From JBHIYN01 sp041984235 (GTDB taxonomy: Bacteria; Pseudomonadota; Gammaproteobacteria; Ga0077536), in assembly GCA_041984235.1 (NCBI GenBank), contig JBHIYN010000003.1, forward strand, positions 1 to 64,000: a stretch of DNA of 64,000 bases, in the 5' to 3' direction. The notes below the pieces were generated by a model. The model saw only the letters and a program-made list of their open reading frames with translations, did no database searches and had not been told where the DNA came from. How positions within the stretch are numbered: position 1 is the stretch's first letter; the number at the start of each line of letters is the position of its first letter. The translations under genes were made by a program, and so were the position numbers. Below, in pieces: positions 7,594 through 16,635 of the stretch.

Positions 7594-9249
7594 GTGAGGC
7601 CGGAGTATAGGCGAGCAGGGCGGCAGGCGCGCCGGCGTGTCCTGCAATTGCTGATCCCGGTCATGCTCGCGCTGGCGACAACGGCCATGGCACCGCTGGC
7701 CGCGGCCCGCGAAGCAGCGCCCGCCGCGGTCGCGGTACACGTCGCCGCCTGTCTGCGCGAGGCGGCCGGCGCGTGCCCCCCGGAACTGCGTCACCGCGCG
7801 CTGCTGCAAAGACTCTATGCCGCTCACGGCGACACGCCGCGGTGGCTGCAGCCGGCGCGGTCAGGCTGGCTGCGCGGCCTGCTTGCGTCCGCGGACCACG
7901 ATGGCCTGACACCGGGCGATTATCACGCAACGGCACTGGCGGCTCTGGACGAGGTCCCCGGTGTGCGGGCCGCGGCGTGGCGCGATCTCCTGCTCAGCGA
8001 TGCCCTTGCCGGTCTTGCCTATCACCTGCATTTCGGCAAGGCCAATCCGCGCGAGCTCGACCGTCACTGGAACTTTGCCGGCGCGCCGGACGATGCCGAC
8101 GTGGTGGCCTGGCTGAGCCGCGCGCTGGACGAGGCTTCAACGCCCGCGCCGCTTGCGAGTCTGCGCCCCGATAACCGCTATTACGCCGGTCTGCGCGACA
8201 TGCTCGCCCGTTATCGGGACATTGCCGGCGCCGGCGGCTGGCCGGCCGTCCCGGACGGACCGCTGCTGAAGCCGGGCGCCGCCGACGCGCGCCTTGCGCC
8301 GCTGCGCCGGCGCCTGCTCGCCAGCGCTGATCTCGATCCGGCGGTCGCGCTCGACCCGGATCACCACGACACGGCCACGGTCGCCGCGCTGCAGGCATTC
8401 CAGCGTCGCCACGGGCTGGCGGTCGACGGCGTCCTCGGGCCGCATACGCTGGCCGCACTGAATGTCGGCGTCAGCCGGCGCATCGATCAGATCCGGGTCA
8501 ACCTCGAACGCCTGCGCTGGATCTCGCACGACATCGAGCCGGCGTTCGTCGCCGTCAACATCGCCTCGTTCCATGCCGCCTACGTGCGCGACCGCGAGGT
8601 GGTGTGGCGCTCGCGTGCCATCGTCGGCCGCGAGTACCGCGCCACCCCGGTGTTCAGGGCGGCTATCCGTTACCTCGAGCTGAACCCGAGCTGGACCGTG
8701 CCGCCGACCATCCTGCGCAAGGACGTGCTGCCGGCGATCCGCGCGGCACCCGATTACCTCGAACGGCACGACATGCAGGTGATCGGGCGTGACGGCCGGG
8801 CGGTGGACCCGGCCGGGATCGACTGGCAGAACGCACGGGCCGGGCGGTTTCCTTACCTCATACGGCAGCGGCCGGGGGCCGCCAATGCCCTGGGGCGCAT
8901 CAAGTTCATCTTTCCCAATCCCTACGCGGTCTACCTTCACGACACGCCCAAGCGTGCGCTGTTCGAGCACGCCCGGCGCGATTTCAGCTCGGGCTGCATC
9001 CGCATCGAGGACCCGCTGGGTCTCGCCGAGCTCCTGCTCGGTGATGCAGCGCGCTGGCCTCGCGCGCACATCGAGCAGGCCATCGCCAGTGGCGTGACCC
9101 GCCGCGTCGACCTGCCGCAACCGGTCACGGTGATGATCCTCTACCTGACCGCCTACCCGGGTGCGGACGGCACCGCGCAGTTTCGGCGCGACCTCTATGG
9201 CCGTGACGCGGCGGTACGCGCCGCGCTGGACGCATCGCCGGGATCCTGA
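7594..9249 (+). CDS. L,D-transpeptidase, YcbB/LdtD type
   Basis: A 551-aa periplasmic enzyme forming 3-3 peptidoglycan cross-links. An N-terminal hydrophobic signal (LLIPVMLALATTAMA) is followed by a helical scaffold domain, a peptidoglycan-binding motif (TVAALQAFQRRHGLAVDGVLG, about 265-285) and a C-terminal YkuD domain. There, His449 (YLHDTP) and the nucleophile Cys468 (SSGCIRIED) are intact. The likely start is GTG 7594, because the frame further upstream overlaps the divergent Tat-protein gene. The length is normal for the YcbB group. Confidence 0.9.
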   Translation: MRPEYRRAGRQARRRVLQLLIPVMLALATTAMAPLAAAREAAPAAVAVHVAACLREAAGACPPELRHRALLQRLYAAHGDTPRWLQPARSGWLRGLLASADHDGLTPGDYHATALAALDEVPGVRAAAWRDLLLSDALAGLAYHLHFGKANPRELDRHWNFAGAPDDADVVAWLSRALDEASTPAPLASLRPDNRYYAGLRDMLARYRDIAGAGGWPAVPDGPLLKPGAADARLAPLRRRLLASADLDPAVALDPDHHDTATVAALQAFQRRHGLAVDGVLGPHTLAALNVGVSRRIDQIRVNLERLRWISHDIEPAFVAVNIASFHAAYVRDREVVWRSRAIVGREYRATPVFRAAIRYLELNPSWTVPPTILRKDVLPAIRAAPDYLERHDMQVIGRDGRAVDPAGIDWQNARAGRFPYLIRQRPGAANALGRIKFIFPNPYAVYLHDTPKRALFEHARRDFSSGCIRIEDPLGLAELLLGDAARWPRAHIEQAIASGVTRRVDLPQPVTVMILYLTAYPGADGTAQFRRDLYGRDAAVRAALDASPGS

Positions 9250-9375
9250 TCGGCACACCGACCGCGGCTACGGCAGGGCGCGCCGGGGCAACCCGGCTAC
9301 GAGTTGATCCAGATCAGGTGCGCCGGGCCGGACCTGCGTAGGTTCTGCGCCGACCCCAACCGCCGAGGAAACCCC

Positions 9376-10905
9376 ATGAGCGTGTCAGCCATTCCCGTTC
9401 GCAGCCAGGCCGAGCCTGAGCATTTCGACGTGCTCATCGTCGGCGCCGGCATCTCCGGCGTGGGCAGCGCCGTCCATCTCACGCAGCAGTGTCCGGACAA
9501 GCGCTTCGTCGTACTCGAGGCGCTGGAGAGCTTCGGCGGCACCTGGCTCATGCACCGCTACCCGGGGATCCGTTCCGACAGCGACCTGTATACCTTCGGC
9601 TACCGGTTCAAGCCCTGGATCGGTCCGCCGATCGCGACAGCCGGCGAGATCCGCAAGTACATGGGCGAGGTGGTCGAGGAATACGATCTCGACCGCCACA
9701 TTCGCTACGGGCACAAGATTCTCTCGGCGAACTGGGACAGCGCGACCAGCCGCTGGACGGTGCAGGCGGTGCGTACCGACAGCGACGAGCCGCTCACCTT
9801 CACCTGCAACTTCCTGTGGATGTGCCAGGGCTACTATCGCCATGCCGAGGGCTACACCCCCGAGTGGGAGGGCATGGACGCGTTCAAGGGTGAAATCGTG
9901 CACCCGCAGACCTGGCCCGAGGACCTCGACTACAAGGACAAGAAGGTGGTCGTGATCGGCTCCGGCGCGACGACGGCGACGGTGGTGCCGGCGATTGCCG
10001 GCGACTGTGAGCACGTCACCGTGCTGCAGCGCTCGCCGACCTTCTTCGCACCCGGTTTCAATCGCAACGAGCTCGCCGACATGCTGCGCGAGCTGGAGAT
10101 CGACGAGACCTGGATCCACGAGATCGTGCGGCGCAAGATCCTGCAGGATTTCAAGGAGCTCACGCGCCGCTCGTTCGAGGATGCCGAAGCCCTGCGCAAG
10201 GAGCTCCTCGACGGGGTGCGTGCCTACCTCGACGAGGAGCAGGTCGAGCAGCACTTCACCCCGAGCTACCGGCCGTGGCAGCAGCGCATCGCCTTCGTGC
10301 CCGAGGGTGACCTGTTCAAGGGCATACAGGCGGGCAAGGCCAGCGTCGTCACCGGGCACATCGACCGCTTCACCGAGCAGGGCATCCTGCTGGAATCGGG
10401 CGAGGAGCTCGAGGCGGACATCATCATTACCGCCACCGGGTTCAACCTGAGCGTGCTCGGCGACATCGATTTCGCGGTCGACGGCAAGCCGGTCGACTTC
10501 GCTGAGAGCGTCAACTACCGCGGCATGATGTTCACCGGCGTGCCCAACATGCTGTGGATTTTCGGCTACTTCCGCGCCAGCTGGACGCTGCGTGTCGACC
10601 TCCTCGGCGACTTCGTCTGTCGTCTGCTGAAGCACATGGACGAGCGCGGCGCGACCCAGGTCAGTGTCGCACTGCGCCCCGAAGACGCCGACATGCCGCT
10701 GCTGCCGTGGATTGACCCGCAGAACTTCAATCCCGGCTACCTCATGCGCAGCATGCACCTGCTGCCGAAGCGCGGCGACAAGCCGGAGTGGCAGCACACG
10801 CAGGATTACTGGGCGGAGAAGGAAGCCATTCCGGCCATCGATCTCGACGGCCCGGAGTTCGTCTACCAGAGCGCGACCGGGGCAGGCGCGCGCAAGGCCG
10901 GCTGA
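9376..10905 (+). CDS. flavin-containing Baeyer-Villiger-type monooxygenase
   Basis: A 509-aa class B flavoprotein monooxygenase. The FAD-binding GAGISG lies at residues 23-28 and the Baeyer-Villiger fingerprint FKGEIVHPQTWP at 170-181, matching FxGxxxHxxxWP. A second nucleotide motif VIGSGATTATV follows near 195 (NADPH). Such enzymes insert oxygen next to a ketone, giving esters or lactones, and often open cyclic ketones or steroid side chains. The ATG at 9376 has CGAGGAAA upstream. It stands alone on the plus strand, convergent with an SDR gene that could make its ketone; that link is inference. Confidence 0.92.
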   Translation: MSVSAIPVRSQAEPEHFDVLIVGAGISGVGSAVHLTQQCPDKRFVVLEALESFGGTWLMHRYPGIRSDSDLYTFGYRFKPWIGPPIATAGEIRKYMGEVVEEYDLDRHIRYGHKILSANWDSATSRWTVQAVRTDSDEPLTFTCNFLWMCQGYYRHAEGYTPEWEGMDAFKGEIVHPQTWPEDLDYKDKKVVVIGSGATTATVVPAIAGDCEHVTVLQRSPTFFAPGFNRNELADMLRELEIDETWIHEIVRRKILQDFKELTRRSFEDAEALRKELLDGVRAYLDEEQVEQHFTPSYRPWQQRIAFVPEGDLFKGIQAGKASVVTGHIDRFTEQGILLESGEELEADIIITATGFNLSVLGDIDFAVDGKPVDFAESVNYRGMMFTGVPNMLWIFGYFRASWTLRVDLLGDFVCRLLKHMDERGATQVSVALRPEDADMPLLPWIDPQNFNPGYLMRSMHLLPKRGDKPEWQHTQDYWAEKEAIPAIDLDGPEFVYQSATGAGARKAG

Positions 10906-10933
10906 TAGCGTCGCCCCGGCGGCGCCCCGGCCC

Positions 10934-10950
10934 CCGGGGACTTCCCCCGG
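10934..10950. terminator. possible hairpin between convergent genes
   Basis: CCGGGG (10934-10939) pairs with CCCCGG (10945-10950) over a 5-nt loop, in the 65-bp gap between the convergent monooxygenase and SDR genes. There is no T-run. The position fits a terminator, but the stem is short and the region is GC-rich, so chance is possible. Confidence 0.3.
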
Positions 10951-10970
10951 ACCGGCGGCCGGCCGGTGTC

Positions 10971-11735
10971 CTAGAGGGCGGTGTAGCCGCCGTCCACGGG
11001 CAGCGCAACGCCGGTGACGAACGAGGCCTGGTCGGACAGCAGCCAGACCACCGCCTCGCCGATCTCGCGCGGCTCGCCGAGGCGTCCGATCGGTTCCTGG
11101 TCGACCAGCGCCTGGCGCGGGATGCCGGACTCGCTGGACATGCGGTCCAGCATCGGCGTCTCGATGATGCCGGGGCACACCGCGTTGACGCGGATGCCCT
11201 TGCGGCCGAACTCCAGCGCGGCGCACTTGGTCAGTCCGACCACGCCGTGCTTGGCGGCGCAATAGGCCGAGCCGCCGCGCGTACCGATGAGGCCGGCAAC
11301 CGAGGCCGTGCTGACGATGGAGCCCGGCGATTCCTGTTTCAGGAACTGTTCGATCTGGTACTTCACGCACAGCCACACGCCCTTCAGGTCGACGTTGACC
11401 GTGCGGTCGTAGTCGGCTTCGGACATCTTCACGATGTTGGTGAAATTGCCCTCGATGCCGGCGTTGTTGAAGGCACCGTCGAGGCGGCCGTAGGTCTCGA
11501 CCGCGTGCGCGATCATGGCGCGCACCTGCTCGCCCGAGGTGACGTCGGCGTGGTGATACTGCGCCGTGCCGCCGGCAGCGACGATCTCGGCAGTGAGTGC
11601 CTCACCGGCGGCGTCGTTGACGTCGGTCAGCGTCAGGCGGGCGCCTTCGGCGGCGCAGCGCCGCGCGGTGGCATTACCGATGCCGGTGCTGGCGCCGGTG
11701 ATGAGAATGGACTTGTCTTGCAGTAAGGCACTCAT
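10971..11735 (-). CDS. short-chain dehydrogenase/reductase (SDR)
   Basis: A 254-aa classical SDR. The cofactor motif TGASTGIG is at 13-20, Asp38 ends the second strand (suggesting NAD over NADP), NNAG is at 90-93, and the catalytic Ser145, Tyr158 and Lys162 (YCAAK) are all present. It oxidises an alcohol or reduces a ketone of unknown structure. GAGGAAAG precedes the ATG. It follows the sodium:solute symporter gene by 12 bp and is probably in the same operon, which suggests its substrate or a relative is imported by that symporter. Confidence 0.92.
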   Translation of the reverse strand: MSALLQDKSILITGASTGIGNATARRCAAEGARLTLTDVNDAAGEALTAEIVAAGGTAQYHHADVTSGEQVRAMIAHAVETYGRLDGAFNNAGIEGNFTNIVKMSEADYDRTVNVDLKGVWLCVKYQIEQFLKQESPGSIVSTASVAGLIGTRGGSAYCAAKHGVVGLTKCAALEFGRKGIRVNAVCPGIIETPMLDRMSSESGIPRQALVDQEPIGRLGEPREIGEAVVWLLSDQASFVTGVALPVDGGYTAL

Positions 11736-11747
11736 TAATCGCTTTCC

Positions 11748-13316
11748 TCAGTCGCCGAAGACCCGTTGCAGATGGGCTTCGGAGGGCGGTTTGGTCAGGT
11801 AGGAGATACTGACCATGGCGGTGATCGCGCAGGCTGCACCCACCGTGGCGCAGGCATAAGGATTGACTGCCTGCGATTCGAGCCACACGGCGGCGGCCTC
11901 CAGCGCACTGCCGGCGAACCACGCGGCCTTGATCGAACCCGAGTGCATGAGCGAGAACACCGTGCCACCGACGATGAAGCCGGTGATGGCACCGTCGCGC
12001 GTCGCGCGCCGCCACAGCACGCCGAGGAACATCGGCGCGGCGGTCGCCGCCATCATGCCGCCGACTCCGATCCAGACCAGCAGGGCGACGTTCATGTCTC
12101 GTGTCGACCAGGCGAGCGCGATGGCGCCGATCAACACGACCACGGTGGCTATGCGGCCAATCAGCAGGCCGATGCGGTCGATGCGCGCCGGATCGCTGTC
12201 CGCCATCCAGCGCGGAGCGATGGTGCGGCGGAAGATGTCGTTGGCAAAGATCTGCGCGGTGGAGACGACCAGGCCGTCGGCCGTCGACATCACCGCCGCC
12301 AGCACGCCGGCGCCGATCAGGGCCGCGGCCCAGGCCGGCAGGGTGGCGATGAACAGGGCGGGAATCGCATGGTTGGGATTGCTGCCTTCCATCAGCAGCT
12401 CGTCGCCGAGCAGCGCGCGCGCGAGAATTCCGCCGCAGGTAATCGCCGGCAGCAGCAGGCCGAACAGGAAGGAGATCGAGATGAACATCTTCTGGTCGCG
12501 GTTCGACTTCAACGCCCACAGTTTGTTGCCGATGTGCGGCAGCAGTCCGAGCGGCAGGTGGGCGACGAAGATCGCGAACAGATCCCAGTACGAATCGAAC
12601 AGCGGATGGGTCGGGTGCAGGACGCCGACCAGCGCCGGGTCGATGGCTTCCAGGCGCGTGATCATGCCGTCGAAGCCGCCTTCGACCTTGAAGCCGACCA
12701 GGAACATCCACAGCACCAGGCAGGCCAGCGCCAGCATCAGCGCGCCCTGCACGCCGTCGGTGAGGATGTCGGCATGCGCGCCGCCGAGGGCGATGTAGAA
12801 CATCAGCACGATGGCGGTCACGCACAGGGCCGGGAACGTATCAAGCCCGAGCATCTGGGTGAACATGACCGCGCCGGCGAGCAGCTGGCCGGCGAGGTAG
12901 AACAGCAGCAGCATCGAGAACAGGGCGGCCATGATGCGCAGGGCGTCGGAGTCGAAGCGATCGCCGAGGTACTCCGGCATCGAGCGGCTGCCGAAGCTGG
13001 CGCCGGCGCGGCGAATCGCGTGCAGGCAGACCAGCACGCCGATGTAGACGCCGAGCGGGTAGACAAAGGCGTAAGCCAGCGCGGGCAGGCCGGCGCGATA
13101 GGCGAGACCCGGCAGACCGAGGAAGGTTGCGCCGCTGGCGGTAGTCGCGGTCATGGCGAAGGCCAGGAACAACGGCCCGTAGCTCGCGCGGGCGGTGGCG
13201 AAATCGTCGCTGTCCTGCACCCGGGACATGCCGACGAAGCCGAACACGACCATCATCCCGATGTAGCAGGCGAGAAAAATCCACCCCCAGGCGACGAGGG
13301 GTTCGAATCCGAACAT
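11748..13316 (-). CDS. sodium:solute symporter (SSS family)
   Basis: A 522-aa inner-membrane transporter with about 13 hydrophobic spans and SSS-type landmarks: GFVGMSRVQDSDDFATA after the first helix, TTASGATFLGLPGLAY, and GVLAAVMSTADGLVV near the middle. It should import an organic solute with sodium. A GGGGAG site precedes the ATG. It is co-directional with the SDR gene and divergent from a CoA-transferase gene 152 bp away, so the three may form one uptake and activation unit. The solute is unknown; carboxylates are common for this family. Confidence 0.9.
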   Translation of the reverse strand: MFGFEPLVAWGWIFLACYIGMMVVFGFVGMSRVQDSDDFATARASYGPLFLAFAMTATTASGATFLGLPGLAYRAGLPALAYAFVYPLGVYIGVLVCLHAIRRAGASFGSRSMPEYLGDRFDSDALRIMAALFSMLLLFYLAGQLLAGAVMFTQMLGLDTFPALCVTAIVLMFYIALGGAHADILTDGVQGALMLALACLVLWMFLVGFKVEGGFDGMITRLEAIDPALVGVLHPTHPLFDSYWDLFAIFVAHLPLGLLPHIGNKLWALKSNRDQKMFISISFLFGLLLPAITCGGILARALLGDELLMEGSNPNHAIPALFIATLPAWAAALIGAGVLAAVMSTADGLVVSTAQIFANDIFRRTIAPRWMADSDPARIDRIGLLIGRIATVVVLIGAIALAWSTRDMNVALLVWIGVGGMMAATAAPMFLGVLWRRATRDGAITGFIVGGTVFSLMHSGSIKAAWFAGSALEAAAVWLESQAVNPYACATVGAACAITAMVSISYLTKPPSEAHLQRVFGD

Positions 13317-13468
13317 GCAGGTATCTCCCCGGAAAACCGGGCGGTGGATTCGCGCCCGGCGTGCGCCGTTTTATATCATCTGGCCCGGGCAGGTGCCATA
13401 CGGGGCACGCCGACCACGGATGTGCGATGCAACGCACCTGACAATCTGATGCGGGAGTCAGCCAGATA

Positions 13469-14710
13469 ATGAAACTCGTCAATGCCGCGACCGCGGTAAA
13501 TGCACTGCGTGATGGCATGTGCGTGCTCGTGCCCGGCGCCTGCGCCGATCCGCGCAGCTTCCTGGGTGCGTTCAGCGATGCGGTCGAGCGTTTCCATGAC
13601 CTGACCGTGTGCTCGGGCCTGTCGCTGGCCGACTACGCCTTTCTGGAGCGCGGGCTCGGCGAGCACTTTCACTACCTGACGTGGCAGGCGGCGCCGCGCA
13701 TCCGGCACCTGTTCAAGGACAACGATCGGCGCAAGGTGAGCTTCGTGCCCCTGCGCCTGAGCGACGTCAGCCGCGTCATCCGCCGTGGCGGCCCGATCAG
13801 CCCCGACGCGGTGGTCGTGCAGACCTCGCCGCCGCAACCCGACGGCACGGTCAGCCTCGGCATCTCGGTCGGCGCCAATGCGCACTTCGTCAGTCAGGCC
13901 GACCTCGTGATTGCCGAGATGAACCGCAACATGCCGGTCACCGGCGGCGATTCGCGCATTGCGCTGACCGACATCGACTACGCCATCGAGTCCGACACGC
14001 CGCTGGCGACCTACGACACCGGCATGCCCGAGGCGCGCGACGAACGCATCATCGAGCACGTACTGGGGCTCATTCCCGAGCGGGCCACGGTGCAGTTCGG
14101 CATCGGTGCCGTTCCCGATCGCGTGCTCGCCCGCCTGGCCGAGGTCCCTGGCGCCGAGCTCTTCTCCGGCATGCTGTCACAGGGACTGGTGCAGTTCATG
14201 CAGCAGGCCCCGGCGACACCGCGCGTGGTCACCGGCGAACTGGCCGGGTTCGAGAGCCTGTACGCGTTCTGCGATCACAACGACGCCGTCAGCATGGCGC
14301 CGATGAGCGTGACGCACAATCCGCCGGCGCTGGCGCAAATCGATCGTTTCGTGTCGATCAACTCGGCCGTCGAGCTCGACCTGCATGGCCAGAGTAATGG
14401 CGAGACGCTCGGCGCGGTGCAGATCAGCGGTGTGGGTGGTAGCCTGGACTACATCGAGGCTGCGGCGATGTCCGATGGCGGTGTCTCGATCATTGCCATG
14501 CCGTCGACCACGGCCGGCGACAAGCGCTCCAAGATCGTGCCGCGGCTGGCGGACGGCAGCGTCGTGACCACGCCACGCTTCGCGGTCGACACGGTGGTGA
14601 CCGAGTACGGCGTCGCGCACCTGCGCGGGCGCAGCCTGTGGCAGCGTGCCGAGGCACTGATCGCGATCGCCCATCCCGCTTTCCGCGACGAGCTGGCCAA
14701 CGCGCTGTGA
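13469..14710 (+). CDS. acetyl-CoA hydrolase/transferase family CoA-transferase (4-hydroxybutyrate CoA-transferase-like)
   Basis: A 413-aa class I CoA-transferase homologue. The N-terminal half has GACADPRSFL and the C-terminal half VVTTPRFAVDTVVTEYGVAHLRGRSLWQRA, the characteristic signature of the acetyl-CoA hydrolase/4-hydroxybutyrate CoA-transferase family. It moves CoA between a donor thioester and a carboxylate. GGGAG lies upstream of the ATG at 13469. Divergence from the symporter suggests it activates an imported carboxylate. Whether it is a transferase or a hydrolase cannot be decided here. Confidence 0.85.
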   Translation: MKLVNAATAVNALRDGMCVLVPGACADPRSFLGAFSDAVERFHDLTVCSGLSLADYAFLERGLGEHFHYLTWQAAPRIRHLFKDNDRRKVSFVPLRLSDVSRVIRRGGPISPDAVVVQTSPPQPDGTVSLGISVGANAHFVSQADLVIAEMNRNMPVTGGDSRIALTDIDYAIESDTPLATYDTGMPEARDERIIEHVLGLIPERATVQFGIGAVPDRVLARLAEVPGAELFSGMLSQGLVQFMQQAPATPRVVTGELAGFESLYAFCDHNDAVSMAPMSVTHNPPALAQIDRFVSINSAVELDLHGQSNGETLGAVQISGVGGSLDYIEAAAMSDGGVSIIAMPSTTAGDKRSKIVPRLADGSVVTTPRFAVDTVVTEYGVAHLRGRSLWQRAEALIAIAHPAFRDELANAL

Positions 14711-14726
14711 GCGTGGCCGGCGCGAC

Positions 14727-15380
14727 TCAGTCGCCGCTGCGGGCGAAGACGCGGGTCAGCTCGACCGGCTCCTCGAGGACGCGCAGGTCGAGCCTGATGC
14801 GGTATTCGAGCCGTTGCGTGGCGCCGTTCAGGATCAGCCGTTCGACGTAGCTGCCGCCGTCAGGCGGATCGGTTTCCAGCACGAGCTCACCCTTGTCCCA
14901 GTAGCTGAGGGTGTAACCGATGCTGTCGGCGACCAGCTCTTCGCCGCTCGCCGAGTACACCCGCCCATCGGGGTTCGGGCGCACCGTGCGCGGCAGCAGC
15001 TCGTCGTAGAGGAACGACAGGCCCTGGGCGCCGGCGCTGATGTCCAGGCTGGCTGCAGTCAGCAGGGGATAAGCGGTGCCGAGGCGCCGGATGTCCTTGC
15101 GCGAGCGGCGCTCCTTGCTCTTGCGCAACTCCTCCCAGTATTCCCGCTGCGCCATGGCGGGCCCGCTGTCGGGTGCGCCCGGGGGCGGAGCGCCCGGGCC
15201 GGCGCCCGGGAAGCCGCCCGCGCGGCGTTTGCGCAGCTTGCCGTCGAAGGCTTCCTCGGGGTCGTCGCTGTGTTCCTCGTCCAGCACCCAGTGGCCGAGC
15301 AGCGGCGTTTCCGGCGATGCGGCTGCCGCCGGCACCAGCAGGGCGAGCGAGATCATCAGTGCGAACAGGCGTGTGGGCAT
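14727..15380 (-). CDS. secreted hypothetical protein
   Basis: A 217-aa protein with a clear signal peptide (LFALMISLALLVPAAAA, cleavage near residue 21). A Gly/Pro-rich linker (GFPGAGPGAPPPGAP, about 55-70) and a charged Glu/Arg/Lys stretch (EELRKSKERRSRKDIRR, about 83-99) precede a beta-rich C-terminal part ending VELTRVFARSGD. The opening LLGHWVLDEEHSDDPEEAF resembles periplasmic proteins of the form G-x-W-x-L-(D/N). No family was named. It is convergent with the CoA-transferase gene, 16 bp away. Confidence 0.65.
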   Translation of the reverse strand: MPTRLFALMISLALLVPAAAASPETPLLGHWVLDEEHSDDPEEAFDGKLRKRRAGGFPGAGPGAPPPGAPDSGPAMAQREYWEELRKSKERRSRKDIRRLGTAYPLLTAASLDISAGAQGLSFLYDELLPRTVRPNPDGRVYSASGEELVADSIGYTLSYWDKGELVLETDPPDGGSYVERLILNGATQRLEYRIRLDLRVLEEPVELTRVFARSGD

Positions 15381-15505
15381 GGGCGGGCCGGGCTACGTGG
15401 CTGGTTAGGCGGGGTGCGGGTGGCTATAGTGCGCCGCTGAATCGTGCCATGCGCAGGTGACCCGCTCAAGGGTGGCCCAGGGTACGGCCGAATCGGGGAG
15501 AGAAG

Positions 15506-15961
15506 ATGAACGCCGAGCAAGAAAGGCCCCAGGTGCTGGCCGGGTCCTGCCTGTGCGGTGCGGTGCGCATCCGCATGGCGCAGCCGGTGCGCGTGACGTA
15601 CTGTCACTGCCGGGAATGTCGCAAGACCGCCGGGGCGCCGTTCCAGGCGGTCGCCGCGGTCGCCACCAACGATTGCACGATCGAGGCGGCGCCGGGCATC
15701 ATCGCCGGCTTCCGCGCCTCGCCGGGCAAGGTGCGGGCGTTTTGCAGCGTGTGTGGATCGCCCCTCTACAGCCGCCGCGACGGCAGCGACGAGACGCGCC
15801 TGCGCGCCGGCCTTTTCGCCGAGCTCGGCGACGTGCGCGAGCAGGCGCACATTTTCGTCGACGATGGTGCGTGCTGGGAAACCCCGGCGCGCGACGATTT
15901 ACCACGGCACGCGGGCCTGGAGCCGGCGCGTCGAAACCCCGCAGCAGGGAGCCGTTCATGA
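15506..15961 (+). CDS. GFA-family zinc protein (glutathione-dependent formaldehyde-activating fold)
   Basis: A 151-aa protein with the GFA zinc ligands: GSCLCGAVRI (Cys15, Cys17), YCHCRECRKTAGAPF, and FCSVCGSPLYS. The family is named for S-hydroxymethylglutathione synthase, but most members have no proven substrate. GGGGAG precedes the ATG. It overlaps the EthD gene by 4 bp (ATGA), so the two are translationally coupled. The C-terminal 20 residues (HAGLEPARRNPAAG) are not family-like. Confidence 0.85.
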   Translation: MNAEQERPQVLAGSCLCGAVRIRMAQPVRVTYCHCRECRKTAGAPFQAVAAVATNDCTIEAAPGIIAGFRASPGKVRAFCSVCGSPLYSRRDGSDETRLRAGLFAELGDVREQAHIFVDDGACWETPARDDLPRHAGLEPARRNPAAGSRS

Positions 15962-16626
15962 TCAAGCTCGTTTCCGTCATCCGGCGCCGCGCCGACCTCT
16001 CGGTGGAGGCCTTCCAGGACTACTGGCTGGGCACCCATGCCGCGGTCGTCGCGCGCCTGCCCGGGCTGCGCCGCTACGTGCAGTCGCACACGCTGCGCTC
16101 CGGGTACCGCAAGCTGACCCCGGCCGCCGACGGGCTGGCCGAGCTGTGGTTCGACGATACCGCCGCGCTGCGCGCCCTCGAGGGCAGTGCCGAGCTGGCG
16201 GCGGTGCGTGAGGACGAACGCGCCTTCATCGCGGCCGACGGTCATGCCCAGGTGTTCGTCGACGAGCACGTGATCAAGGACGGCGCCATTCCCGCCGGCG
16301 GGGTCAAGAACGTCGAGTTCGTGCAGCGGCGCGCCGACCTCGAGGTGCCGGCGTTCCAGCGCTACTGGCGCGAAGTGCACGGTCCGCTGGGCGCGGCCAT
16401 CCCCACCGTGCTGCGCTACGTGCAGAACCATGCGCGTGCCACCGCCTACCGCGACGGCCGTACGCCGGCCTACGACGGCTTCGCGCTGACCTGGTTCGAG
16501 GATACCGCCGCCATGCGCGCCTCGGCGCAAACCACCGAGTACGCGGCGACCCGCGCCGACGAAGACAACTTCCTCACCGTGCCGCTCGATTTCATCATCA
16601 CCACCGAGCACGTCATCGTCGGCTGA
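15958..16626 (+). CDS. tandem EthD-domain protein
   Basis: A 222-aa protein made of two EthD-like ferredoxin-fold repeats. The first runs from IKLVSVIRRRADLSVEAFQDYW, with HAAVVARLPGLRRYVQSH. The second runs from VEFVQRRADLEVPAFQRYWREVHGPL and repeats the same layout. The reference EthD is needed for ethyl tert-butyl ether degradation, and relatives sit in aromatic and terpenoid catabolic clusters. The start ATG overlaps the GFA stop. It converges on an LLM oxidoreductase gene 9 bp away. The catalytic role is unproven. Confidence 0.85.
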   Translation: MIKLVSVIRRRADLSVEAFQDYWLGTHAAVVARLPGLRRYVQSHTLRSGYRKLTPAADGLAELWFDDTAALRALEGSAELAAVREDERAFIAADGHAQVFVDEHVIKDGAIPAGGVKNVEFVQRRADLEVPAFQRYWREVHGPLGAAIPTVLRYVQNHARATAYRDGRTPAYDGFALTWFEDTAAMRASAQTTEYAATRADEDNFLTVPLDFIITTEHVIVG

Positions 16627-16635
16627 ACGCGCGCC

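Noticed and set aside
6046..7827. A 593-codon minus-strand frame spanning the remnants and the Tat-protein gene
   Set aside because: Its composition is Arg/Pro-rich and it overlaps genes supported in other frames.
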